Below are positions 1-7,268 of a DNA stretch of 64,000 nt, one piece after another. Within the stretch, counting starts at the first letter, position 1, and each line of letters starts with the position of its first letter. A model generated the notes under the pieces. That model worked only from the letters and a program-made list of their open reading frames with translations. It ran no database searches and was not told the origin of the DNA. The position numbers were made by a program, and so were the translations under genes. The DNA comes from Acidovorax sp. KKS102 (GTDB taxonomy: Bacteria > Pseudomonadota > Gammaproteobacteria > Burkholderiales > Burkholderiaceae_C), in assembly GCF_000302535.1 (NCBI RefSeq), contig NC_018708.1:2170001-2234000 (forward strand), written 5' to 3'.

Positions 1-152
1 TGTCCTGCCACGATCTTGCAGCGGCAGGTGCCGCACCGCCCGGCCATGCAGCTGTGTGAAATCGGCACATCGTTGTTGCGCAACGCGTCGAGCAGATTGG
101 CGCCAGGAGCGACGTTGAGCGTGCGCTGCAAGGGGCGTACGTGGATTTCCAT
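1..152 (-). CDS. N-terminal [2Fe-2S] domain of an aromatic-oxygenase reductase (partial, runs off window)
   Basis: Only the first 50 codons are in the window; the gene continues past base 1. The peptide is a plant-type [2Fe-2S] ferredoxin domain with CMAGRCGTC, placing cluster ligands at Cys35, Cys40 and Cys43; the fourth Cys lies outside. The start (MEIHVRPL) and this Cys loop resemble the N-terminus of NahAa/NagAa, the flavin-iron-sulfur reductase that passes electrons from NAD(P)H to naphthalene-type Rieske dioxygenases. The gene is divergent from a NahR/NagR-type regulator, the arrangement known for nag and ntd operons. Family assignment is strong; the exact substrate (naphthalene, salicylate, nitroarene or other) cannot be read from this fragment. 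Confidence 0.75.
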   Translation of the reverse strand, partial: MEIHVRPLQRTLNVAPGANLLDALRNNDVPISHSCMAGRCGTCRCKIVAG

Positions 153-306
153 CGTCCGTTGTCTCGGGTGTTGTCTCTGATGTTTTTGTGGGTCGATTCC
201 CCGGGAAGGGGTCGATGGAGGCGATGATCAGATCGGCGAGAAAATCAGTCAACGCGATGATGTGAATGTTGAATATCATCCAAATCAATAGTTACGGATG
301 CAATCG
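153..306. promoter_or_regulatory. Divergent promoter/operator region between reductase and nagR-like gene
   Basis: This is the shared intergenic region of two divergent genes. It holds GATGAT at 256-261 and ATCATC at 275-280, an inverted repeat of the spacing expected for a LysR-type T-N11-A operator, with an ATTCA-type half site on the minus strand between them. NahR/NagR sites in known nah/nag promoters also contain ATTCA and TGAT elements. The binding site is inferred; no clear -35/-10 pair was assigned. Confidence 0.35.
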
Positions 307-1230
307 ATGGAGCTGAAGGACATTGATCTGAATCTTCTGGTGGTCTTCAACCAGCTCCTGGCCGAACGCAAGGTTTCCAAGGTGGCGGAAAACCTGGGCC
401 TTGGCCAGCCTGCGGTGAGCAATGCGCTGGCGCGGCTGCGCAAGCTGTTTGACGACGAGCTGTTCACCCGCACGGCCAGCGGCATGCAGCCCACGCCGTT
501 TGCAGAACAACTGGCGGAATCGGTGGGGTATGCGCTGGGCATGATTCATGGAGCCGTGAACGCCAGAAACACGTTCGACCCGCGCACCAGCAAACGCAGC
601 TTCACCGTCGGCATGACGGACATTGGCGAGATCTACTTTCTGCCGCAACTGATGCAGCGCATCGAAGAAGTCGCGCCCTCGGTCACCATCAGCACCGTGC
701 GCAATACGGCCACCAACCTGAAGGACGCCATGGAGTCGGGCCAGGTGGACCTGGCCGTGGGCCTGCTGCCGCAGCTGAAGGCGGGCTTTTTTCAGCGCCG
801 TCTGTTCGAGCAGAACTACGTCTGCATGTTTCGCAAAGGCCATCGGCTGGATCAGAAAAAGATCCGCCTGCAGGACTTCTTCGGTGCGGACCATGTGGCC
901 ATCGTCTCTGCGGGCACCGGCCATGGGCAGGTGGACGAGATACTGGACAACCACTCGCCGCAGCGGCAGGTGAAACTCAAAGTGCCTCACTTCGTTGCCG
1001 TGGGCCACATCTTGCAGTCCACCGATCTGGTGGCCACGGTGCCGGAGCGGCTGGCCGAGCGCATGGCCGTCCCCTTTGAACTGCGGTACCTGGCGCACCC
1101 GGTCAAGCTGCCCAAAATCGCCATCAACATGTTCTGGCACGCCAAGTTCCACAAGGACCCGGCGAACCAGTGGCTGCGCTCGCTGGTTTTTGACCTCCAT
1201 GCGGACGCTTCCAAAGGCGCCAAGGGTTAG
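307..1230 (+). CDS. nagR: LysR-type regulator of the NahR/NagR/NtdR group
   Basis: A LysR regulator of about 307 residues. The N-terminal winged HTH (about residues 5-60, [16 protein letters not shown]) is followed by a substrate-binding domain with segments typical of NahR/Nag[44 protein letters not shown] and [15 protein letters not shown]. NahR and NagR respond to salicylate and activate divergent aromatic-degradation operons. The ATG at 307 is chosen because family members start MEL.DLDLNLL; an in-frame ATG at 298 would add three residues, and neither has a strong Shine-Dalgarno. It lies back to back with the dioxygenase-reductase gene it probably controls. The effector is inferred from the family; related NtdR proteins also respond to nitroaromatics. 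Confidence 0.85.
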   Translation: MELKDIDLNLLVVFNQLLAERKVSKVAENLGLGQPAVSNALARLRKLFDDELFTRTASGMQPTPFAEQLAESVGYALGMIHGAVNARNTFDPRTSKRSFTVGMTDIGEIYFLPQLMQRIEEVAPSVTISTVRNTATNLKDAMESGQVDLAVGLLPQLKAGFFQRRLFEQNYVCMFRKGHRLDQKKIRLQDFFGADHVAIVSAGTGHGQVDEILDNHSPQRQVKLKVPHFVAVGHILQSTDLVATVPERLAERMAVPFELRYLAHPVKLPKIAINMFWHAKFHKDPANQWLRSLVFDLHADASKGAKG

Positions 1231-1409
1231 CACCATCCTTCTCGCGTTGGGTGAGGTGCGGCAGAGCGGGCACGTCGCCTGCGCTTTCCTGCTCTCCTAC
1301 GCACACCTGGCGCCGCTGCTGGCGCTTGGGGTGTCTGTGCGTTGCTATAGTGCGGCGCACACCGGCGGCATGTTGGCCGCTTTTTTACGACCCATCCCAA
1401 GGACTCTTC

Positions 1410-2396
1410 ATGGCCACTGGCAGCCTGCTTGCTTTGCTCGACGACATCGCCACCATCCTCGACGACGTGGCCTTGATGACCAAGGTGGCGGCCAAGAAGA
1501 GCGCTGCCATGGCCGACGATGTGTCGGTGATGACCAAGGTGGCCGCGCAGAAGACGGCGGGCGTGCTGGGGGATGATCTGGCACTCAATGCCCAGCAGGT
1601 GACCGGCGTGCGCGCCGAGCGCGAGATTCCGGTGGTGTGGGCGGTGGCCAAGGGCTCGCTCATCAACAAGGTCATCCTGGTGCCTGCCGCGTTGCTGATC
1701 AGCGCCTTTGCGCCCTGGGCCGTGACGCCGCTGCTGATGGTGGGGGGCGCCTTTCTGTGCTTTGAAGGCTTTGAAAAGGTGGCGCACAAGCTGCTGCACG
1801 CGCAGCACGAGGACGAGGCCGAACGCGAGAGCCATGCCAAGGCCAATGCCAACCCAGCGGTGGATCTGGTGGCGTTTGAAAAGGACAAGATCAAGGGCGC
1901 CGTGCGCACCGACTTCATCCTGTCGGCCGAAATCATCGCGATCACGCTGGGCACCGTGGCCTCCGCGCCCTTTGTGCAGCAGTTGACCGTGCTGTCGGGC
2001 ATCGCGGTCATCATGACCATCGGTGTGTATGGGCTGGTGGCGGGCATCGTCAAGCTGGACGACCTGGGCCTGTGGCTCAGCAATAAGGCCAGCAGCGCGG
2101 CGCGTGCCTTGGGCGCGGGCATCTTGCGCGCGGCGCCCTGGCTGATGAAGGGGCTGTCGATTGCAGGCACCGCTGCCATGTTCCTGGTGGGCGGCGGCAT
2201 TCTGGTGCACGGAGTGCCGGTGCTGCACCACGCGGTCGAGGCTACAGGTACGGCGGCCGCGCAGTGGCCGTTGGGCGGGCTGTGGGCGGTGCTGGTGCCC
2301 AACCTGCTGAACGCCGTGGTGGGCATCGTGGCGGGTGGCCTGGTGCTGGCCGGGGTGACGCTGGTGCAGCGCCTGCGGGGCAAGTCCACAGCCTGA
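1410..2396 (+). CDS. DUF808 family inner-membrane protein (YedI-like)
   Basis: A 328-residue protein with the DUF808/YedI pattern: it begins [14 protein letters not shown], then has two related stretches built on 'DDVA.MTKVAA.K', followed by several hydrophobic segments (around residues 85-120, 175-200, 205-230 and a Gly-rich C-terminus). The family has no established biochemical function and is predicted to sit in the inner membrane. The start at 1410 follows AAGGA at 1399-1403. An upstream in-frame ATG at 1251 would add about 53 residues unlike the family and is rejected. It stands alone between nagR and ompW. Confidence 0.8.
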   Translation: MATGSLLALLDDIATILDDVALMTKVAAKKSAAMADDVSVMTKVAAQKTAGVLGDDLALNAQQVTGVRAEREIPVVWAVAKGSLINKVILVPAALLISAFAPWAVTPLLMVGGAFLCFEGFEKVAHKLLHAQHEDEAERESHAKANANPAVDLVAFEKDKIKGAVRTDFILSAEIIAITLGTVASAPFVQQLTVLSGIAVIMTIGVYGLVAGIVKLDDLGLWLSNKASSAARALGAGILRAAPWLMKGLSIAGTAAMFLVGGGILVHGVPVLHHAVEATGTAAAQWPLGGLWAVLVPNLLNAVVGIVAGGLVLAGVTLVQRLRGKSTA

Positions 2397-2409
2397 TAGT
2401 GGGTATTCC

Positions 2410-2424
2410 TTGATCTAGGTCTAA
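2410..2424 (+). promoter_or_regulatory. Candidate FNR/ANR box upstream of ompW
   Basis: TTGATCTAGGTCTAA matches the left half-site TTGAT of the FNR/ANR consensus TTGAT-N4-ATCAA exactly and the right half partly. It lies about 100 bp upstream of ompW. OmpW is FNR-dependent in E. coli. The site is a weak-to-moderate sequence match and binding is inferred. Confidence 0.35.
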
Positions 2425-2525
2425 GGGTTACTACCGATGGCTTGAGGTAAGGCAAGGCCGGGTGGGGGCCGCAGCGGTTCAATGCATGCACGGGGGTCGT
2501 CCCCGTCCAACCGATGCGAAATACC

Positions 2526-3116
2526 ATGAAAAAGAACCTGCTGGCTGTCGCCGTTCTCTGTGCCCTCTCTTCTGGCGCTGCCCTGGCGCAACAGGCTGAA
2601 GGCCCCTGGATGGTCCGTGCACGCGCGGTGCACCTGGACAGCGCCAACAAGGACAGCACGCCGCTGGGCCTGTCGGTCAACAACAAGACCATCCCTGAAG
2701 TGGATGTGACCTACTTCTTCAACAAGAACATCGCGGCCGAGCTGATCCTCACGGTGCCGCAAAAGCACACGCTCAGCGCTGGTGGCGCCGCTATCGGCAC
2801 CCTCAAGCACCTGCCTCCCACACTGCTGGCGCAGTACCACTTTGACGCCCCTGGCTTCAAGCCCTATGTGGGCGCGGGCCTGAACTACACGCGCTTCTCC
2901 AGCGTGAACCTGCCCGCAGGCGTGAGCATTGACCGCAACAGCTTCGGCCCCGCGCTGCAAGTGGGCGTGGACATTCCGCTGGCCAAGAACCTGTACCTCA
3001 ACTTCGACGTGAAAAAGGTTTTCATCAAGACCGACGTGAGCGCAGGCGGTGCCAAGCTGGGCACCTTCAAGGTAGACCCCGTTCTGGTGGGCGTGGGTCT
3101 GGGCTGGCGCTTCTAA
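2526..3116 (+). CDS. ompW: OmpW family outer-membrane protein
   Basis: A 196-residue precursor of the eight-stranded OmpW beta-barrel, a hydrophobic-channel protein of the outer membrane. Residues 1-21 form a signal peptide (MKKNLLAVAVLC...AALA, cleavage before QQ). The mature part starts with the family's 'W.VR.RA..L', includes the conserved FNKNIAAEL segment, 'HFDAPGFKPYVGAGLNYT' and 'NLYLNFDVKK', and ends in an aromatic residue (GLGWRF) as expected for BAM-dependent insertion. ATG 2526 is preferred over 2514 because MKKN starts a normal signal peptide. A strong terminator follows at 3175-3205, so it is likely monocistronic. Confidence 0.92.
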   Translation: MKKNLLAVAVLCALSSGAALAQQAEGPWMVRARAVHLDSANKDSTPLGLSVNNKTIPEVDVTYFFNKNIAAELILTVPQKHTLSAGGAAIGTLKHLPPTLLAQYHFDAPGFKPYVGAGLNYTRFSSVNLPAGVSIDRNSFGPALQVGVDIPLAKNLYLNFDVKKVFIKTDVSAGGAKLGTFKVDPVLVGVGLGWRF

Positions 3117-3174
3117 GGGCACAGGGCCCAGGCGGGCCCTGCGTTCCTGACGATAAAGTTCTCCAAGGGTCTGA

Positions 3175-3205
3175 AGGGCTGGCGCGTGCGCCAGCCCTTT
3201 TTTTT
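3175..3205 (+). terminator. Rho-independent terminator after ompW
   Basis: A GC-rich stem (GGGCTGGCGC paired with GCGCCAGCCC, very short loop) is followed directly by eight T residues. It lies 58 bp after the ompW stop and before egtD. Confidence 0.9.
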
Positions 3206-3363
3206 GGCAGGTGCGGAAATGGCCTACACACGGCTGTCAGCGAGGCAACGCACAATGGGGAGAGGGGCAGGGGAGCGCGTGGGGTGTGCCGCAAGGCGGG
3301 CATCCCAGGCGCCTCTGCTTTTGACCCACCGGCGGCGCTGCCGCACCAACGTCTTGACGACCC

Positions 3364-4281
3364 ATGCTCCTGCCTCGCTATTCCGACATCACGCACGGGC
3401 TTACTCAGCGGCCCGCACGCATCTCCCCCAAGTACTTTTACGACCAGCACGGCTCCCAGCTGTTTGAGGCCATCACGCGCCTGCCGGAGTACTACCCCAC
3501 GCGCACCGAGATGGCGCTGATGCAGGCGCATGCGGACAGCATTGCCCATGCCATTGGCCCGGGGCGCACCCTGATCGAGCTGGGCGCAGGCAACTGCCAG
3601 AAGGCCCGCACCCTGTGCCGCCTGGTGCAGCCGGCCTGTTTTGTGGGCGTGGACATTTCGGCGGATTTTCTGGAGCAGGCGGTGCAGGGGCTGCGCGATG
3701 AGTTTCCGGCGCTGGATGCCCGCGCGCTGGCGGGTGACATGACGCTGGGTGTGTCACTGCCCGACGACATTCCCCGCACCGGGCGCCTGGTGTTCTACCC
3801 GGGCTCGTCCATCGGCAACTTCGACCCGCCGCACGCGCTGGATCTGCTGGCCCACATGCGCGAACTGGTGGACGATGATGGTGGTCTGCTGATCGGCATC
3901 GATTTGCCCAAGGACGTGGCGGTGCTCGAAGCCGCCTACGACGATGCCGCAGGGGTCACTGCCGAGTTCAACCGCAATGTGCTGCGGCATGTGAACCGCC
4001 TGATCGGCAGCGACTTTGACGTAGCGCAGTGGCAGCATCGCGCGTTCTTCAACACCGAGGCGTCGCGCATCGAGATGCACCTGGAGGCGGCCTCTGACAC
4101 CGAGGTATGCTGGCCCGGCGGCGGTCGCAGGTTCGACCGGGGTGAGCGCATCCACACCGAGAACAGCTACAAGTACCCGCTGCCCGTGTTCACCGACATG
4201 CTCGCGCGCGCCGGCTTTGAGCAGGCCCAGGCGTGGACGGACGAGCGGGGCTGGTTTGCAGTGGTCCACGCCCGTCCTTGA
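3364..4281 (+). CDS. egtD: L-histidine N-alpha-methyltransferase EgtD
   Basis: A 305-residue SAM-dependent methyltransferase that trimethylates histidine to hercynine, the first step of ergothioneine synthesis. Visible family features are the N-terminal PKYFYDQHGSQLFEAIT..PEYYPTRTE (residues 22-49), the SAM-binding loop ELGAGN (72-77), FYPGSSIGNF, and a C-terminal HTENSYKY segment. It is followed 12 bp later by egtB, so the pair forms a two-gene ergothioneine operon of the egtB/egtD type without egtA, C or E nearby. No strong Shine-Dalgarno is visible before the ATG. Confidence 0.93.
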   Translation: MLLPRYSDITHGLTQRPARISPKYFYDQHGSQLFEAITRLPEYYPTRTEMALMQAHADSIAHAIGPGRTLIELGAGNCQKARTLCRLVQPACFVGVDISADFLEQAVQGLRDEFPALDARALAGDMTLGVSLPDDIPRTGRLVFYPGSSIGNFDPPHALDLLAHMRELVDDDGGLLIGIDLPKDVAVLEAAYDDAAGVTAEFNRNVLRHVNRLIGSDFDVAQWQHRAFFNTEASRIEMHLEAASDTEVCWPGGGRRFDRGERIHTENSYKYPLPVFTDMLARAGFEQAQAWTDERGWFAVVHARP

Positions 4282-4293
4282 CCGGTGGTATTC

Positions 4294-5499
4294 ATGACCG
4301 TGACATCCCCCGCATTCGACACGCTGCTGGCGCGCTACACCGCCGTGCGCGGCCGCTCGCTGGCCCTGGCGGCCCCGCTGTCGCCCGAGGACTGCGCCGC
4401 GCAGTCCATGCCTGATGCCAGCCCCACCAAATGGCACCTGGCCCACACCACCTGGTTCTTTGAGACCTTTATGCTTGAGGCCCACGAGCCCGGTTTCCAG
4501 CCGTTTGCACCGGCGTTCCGTGTGCTGTTCAACTCCTACTACAACGGTGTGGGCGCCAAGCACCCGCGCCCGCAGCGCGGGCTGCTCACGCGGCCATCGC
4601 TGGACGAGGTGCTCGCCTACCGGGCCAACGTGGACGCCCGCATGGCGCGCCTGTGGCCCACCGTGGCGCACGACGACGCGCTGCGCGGCCTGATCGAGCT
4701 GGGCCTGCAGCATGAGCAGCAGCACCAGGAGCTGATACTCACCGACATCCTGCACCTGCTGTCCTGCAACCCCTTGTTTCCCGCCTATGCCAAGGCGTCT
4801 GACGCTGTGGCGCTGGAGCCCGCCGGGGCGCTGGCGTGGCACTCGTTTGACGCGGGGCTGACCGACATCGGCCACGCAGGCAGCGGCTTTGCCTTTGACA
4901 ACGAGGGCCCGCGCCATCGGGTGTATCTGCACCCGTATGCACTGGCCTCGCGGCTGTTAACGCAGGCCGAGTACCTGGCGTTTGTGGAAGCGGGCGGCTA
5001 CCGCAACCCGCTGCTCTGGCTGGCCGAAGGCTGGGACTGGCGGGCGGCGCAGGGCCTGGAGCAGCCGCTGTACTGGCATCGCATCGACGGCGCCTGGCAC
5101 CACTTTACGCTGGCGGGGCTGCAGCCGCTGCAGGGCGAGCAGCCAGTGGTACATCTGTCGTACTACGAGGCCGATGCCTACGCGCGCTGGGTGGGCGCGC
5201 GCCTGCCCACCGAAGCCGAATGGGAGCATGCGGCCGCGCAGGGTACCGCAGGCACGGCGCAATGGCACGGCGCTGCGTGGCAGTGGACGCAGTCCAGCTA
5301 CGCGCCATACCCGGGCTTTCGGGTGGCGGACGGCGCCGTGGGTGAGTACAACGGCAAGTTCATGGTCAACCAGTACGTGCTGCGGGGTTCGTCCAGCGCC
5401 ACGCCGCCAGGGCACGAGCGGCTGACCTACCGCAACTTCTTTCCGGCCACGGCGCGCTGGCAGTTCACGGGCATTCGGCTGGCACGCGACCTCGGGTGA
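4294..5499 (+). CDS. egtB: Ergothioneine biosynthesis sulfoxide synthase EgtB
   Basis: A 401-residue non-haem iron enzyme joining hercynine and a thiol (gamma-glutamylcysteine or cysteine) with O2. An N-terminal DinB-like domain carries probable iron ligands His51 (WHLAHTTWF) and His140/His144 in HEQQHQE; the C-terminal formylglycine-generating-enzyme-like domain shows 'GWVGARLPTEAEWEHAA'-type features and ends NFFPATARWQFTGIRLARD. ATG 4294 has GGTGG upstream; GTG 4285 is an in-frame alternative. With no egtC in view, the downstream hydrolysis must use another enzyme, or the enzyme may use cysteine directly. Confidence 0.92.
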   Translation: MTVTSPAFDTLLARYTAVRGRSLALAAPLSPEDCAAQSMPDASPTKWHLAHTTWFFETFMLEAHEPGFQPFAPAFRVLFNSYYNGVGAKHPRPQRGLLTRPSLDEVLAYRANVDARMARLWPTVAHDDALRGLIELGLQHEQQHQELILTDILHLLSCNPLFPAYAKASDAVALEPAGALAWHSFDAGLTDIGHAGSGFAFDNEGPRHRVYLHPYALASRLLTQAEYLAFVEAGGYRNPLLWLAEGWDWRAAQGLEQPLYWHRIDGAWHHFTLAGLQPLQGEQPVVHLSYYEADAYARWVGARLPTEAEWEHAAAQGTAGTAQWHGAAWQWTQSSYAPYPGFRVADGAVGEYNGKFMVNQYVLRGSSSATPPGHERLTYRNFFPATARWQFTGIRLARDLG

Positions 5500-5585
5500 A
5501 GACGGCCAGCGCCCGGCGCTGACCGCCATCGACCTGTCGCGCTGGGGCGGGCATGACGATGTCGCCATGCGCTGTGAACCTGTTT

Positions 5586-5630
5586 GCTATTAAATATGTA
5601 GCTGTCAGCGCATATTCCACTAGCGCTTGG
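5586..5630 (+). repeat. Dispersed repeat family A, copy 1
   Basis: A forward copy of a ~45-60 bp repeat seen several times here, with core AGCTGTCAGCGC, an AT-rich spacer and ACTAGCGCTTGG. It lies downstream of egtB in a 317-bp gene-free stretch and abuts the large inverted repeat at 5642-5747. Confidence 0.7.
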
Positions 5631-5641
5631 ACGCAAAAAGC

Positions 5642-5747
5642 GGCTCTTCTAGCGAATGCTAGTGATGCACTCGATAAATGTTGTACTTCGAAATCGTCGT
5701 TTACAGACGTGCGGCGATTTCCATCACTACTATTCGCTAGAAGAGCC
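5642..5747. repeat. 26-bp inverted repeat around a structured 54-nt spacer
   Basis: Arms at 5642-5667 and 5722-5747 are reverse complements at 24 of 26 positions (two adjacent mismatches). The spacer holds a second pair, GAAATCGTCG near 5690 and CGGCGATTTC ending near 5721 (9 of 10). The whole 106 bp can fold into one two-tier hairpin. It lies between the 3' ends of egtB and metY, with no ORF and no transposase. Confidence 0.8.
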
Positions 5748-5780
5748 CAAAAAGCCTCAAAACTACGCTGAAGGGTGCCT

Positions 5781-5807
5781 GGCCATGCGCTTGGGAGGCG
5801 CATGGCC
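5781..5807. terminator. Hairpin between convergent egtB and metY
   Basis: GGCCATGCGC (5781-5790) and GCGCATGGCC (5798-5807) form a perfect 10-bp stem with a 7-nt loop just past the metY stop. There is no clear T tract, so factor-independent termination is uncertain. Confidence 0.5.
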
Positions 5808-5816
5808 CTTTGCACA

Positions 5817-7100
5817 TCAGACCTTGTCGAGTGCCTGCGCCAAGTCGGCCTGCAGGTCATCGATGTGCTCGATGCCGACCGACAGGCGCACCATGCCTTC
5901 GCTCACACCGGCCTTGGCCAGTTCTTCGGGGTTGAGCTGGCGGTGGGTGGTGGATGCTGGGTGCGTGGCCAGCGACTTCGCATCGCCAATGTTGACGAGG
6001 CGTGTGAAGAGTTGCAAAGCATCCAGGAAGCGCGCACCGGCCGCGCGCGGGTCTGCGTCGCTGTTCTTCACACTGAAGCTCAGGATGCCCGAGGCCTTGC
6101 CGCCCGACTGGCGCTGCACCACCGCGTGGTCGGGGTGGTCGGGCAGGCCCGCGTAGCGCACCCATTCCACCTTGGGGTGGCTCTGCAGGTACTTGGCAAT
6201 GGCCAGCGTGTTGTCGCAGATGCGGTCCATGCGCAGGGCCAGGGTCTCGATGCCCTGCAGGATCAGGAACGCGCTTTGCGGCGACAGTGCCGCGCCCGTG
6301 TTGCGCAGCGGCACCACGCGCGCACGGCCGATGAAGGCGGCGGGGCCCAGGGCTTCGGTGTAGACCACGCCGTGGTAGCTCACATCGGGCTCGTTCAGTC
6401 GCGGGAAGCGCGCCTTGTGCTGCGCCCACGGAAACTTGCCGCTGTCCACAATCGCGCCGCCCACGCTGTTGCCGTGGCCGCCCAGGTACTTGGTGAGCGA
6501 GTGCACCACGATGTCGGCGCCGTGCTCGATGGGGCGCAGCAGGTAGGGGCTGGGCACGGTGTTGTCCACGATCAGCGGCACGCCGTGGTCATGCGCCACC
6601 TTGGCGATGGCAGCGATGTCGGTCACGTTGCCCAGCGGGTTGCCGATGGACTCGATGAAGATGGCCTTGGTGCGCGCATCGATGTGATGCGCAAAACTGG
6701 CCGGGTCGCGCGGGTCGGCAAAGCGGGTGGTGATGCCTTGCTGCGGCAGCGTGTGGGCAAACAGGTTGTAGGTGCCGCCATACAGCGTGCTGGCTGACAC
6801 GATGTTGTCGCCCGCCTCGGCAATGGTCTGGATGGCGTAGGTGATAGCTGCCATGCCCGAGGCCACGGCCAGCGCGGCGATGCCGCCTTCGAGCGCCGCG
6901 ACGCGCTTTTCAAGCACGTCGGTCGTGGGGTTCATGATGCGGGTGTAGATGTTGCCCGGCACCTTCAGGTCGAACAGGTCGGCGCCGTGCTGGGCGCTGT
7001 CAAACGCATAGGCCACCGTCTGGTAGATGGGCACGGCCACGGCCTTGGTGGTGGGGTCGGGGCTGTAGCCAGCGTGAACGGCCAGGGTCTCGATTTTCAT
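5817..7100 (-). CDS. metY: O-acetylhomoserine sulfhydrylase (aminocarboxypropyltransferase)
   Basis: A 427-residue PLP enzyme of the Cys/Met-metabolism family that makes homocysteine from O-acetylhomoserine and sulfide. It starts METY-like ([18 protein letters not shown]), has the PLP-lysine motif [12 protein letters not shown], the phosphate-binding SGMAAI near residue 86, and the C-terminal '[13 protein letters not shown]'. Length and motifs fit the ~430-residue MetY class rather than the ~390-residue MetB/MetC class. ATG 7100 is preferred to an upstream ATG at 7211 whose extra residues are unlike the family. It links the sulfide made by the cys genes at 39-45 kb to methionine. No SAM riboswitch was recognised in the 168-bp leader. 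Confidence 0.92.
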   Translation of the reverse strand: MKIETLAVHAGYSPDPTTKAVAVPIYQTVAYAFDSAQHGADLFDLKVPGNIYTRIMNPTTDVLEKRVAALEGGIAALAVASGMAAITYAIQTIAEAGDNIVSASTLYGGTYNLFAHTLPQQGITTRFADPRDPASFAHHIDARTKAIFIESIGNPLGNVTDIAAIAKVAHDHGVPLIVDNTVPSPYLLRPIEHGADIVVHSLTKYLGGHGNSVGGAIVDSGKFPWAQHKARFPRLNEPDVSYHGVVYTEALGPAAFIGRARVVPLRNTGAALSPQSAFLILQGIETLALRMDRICDNTLAIAKYLQSHPKVEWVRYAGLPDHPDHAVVQRQSGGKASGILSFSVKNSDADPRAAGARFLDALQLFTRLVNIGDAKSLATHPASTTHRQLNPEELAKAGVSEGMVRLSVGIEHIDDLQADLAQALDKV

Positions 7101-7268
7101 GCAGCTTGTCTCTTTCGTTGAAGGGAAGGGAGTGGGGCAACCGGCCTCTACCCGTGCTGGGCGGAGCCGTATGTGCCGATGGCGCGGGCCATTCTGGCAC
7201 CGCTGGCCCACGGCGTCATCGAATCGTTGGCTATGTGCTTATGACGTTCTTGCGTGCCGGGAGTGCCC

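Noticed and set aside
1326..1351. Sigma-70 promoter with TTGGGG and TATAGT before the DUF808 gene
   Set aside because: Spacing is only 14 bp, too short for a normal promoter; TATAGT alone is not enough.
5642..5747. Integron attC site
   Set aside because: The inverted arms lack the RYYYAAC/GTTRRRY core boxes and no integrase or gene cassette is nearby.
7101..7268. SAM-responsive riboswitch in the metY leader
   Set aside because: I looked for SAM-I, SAM-II and SAH aptamer blocks and saw none.
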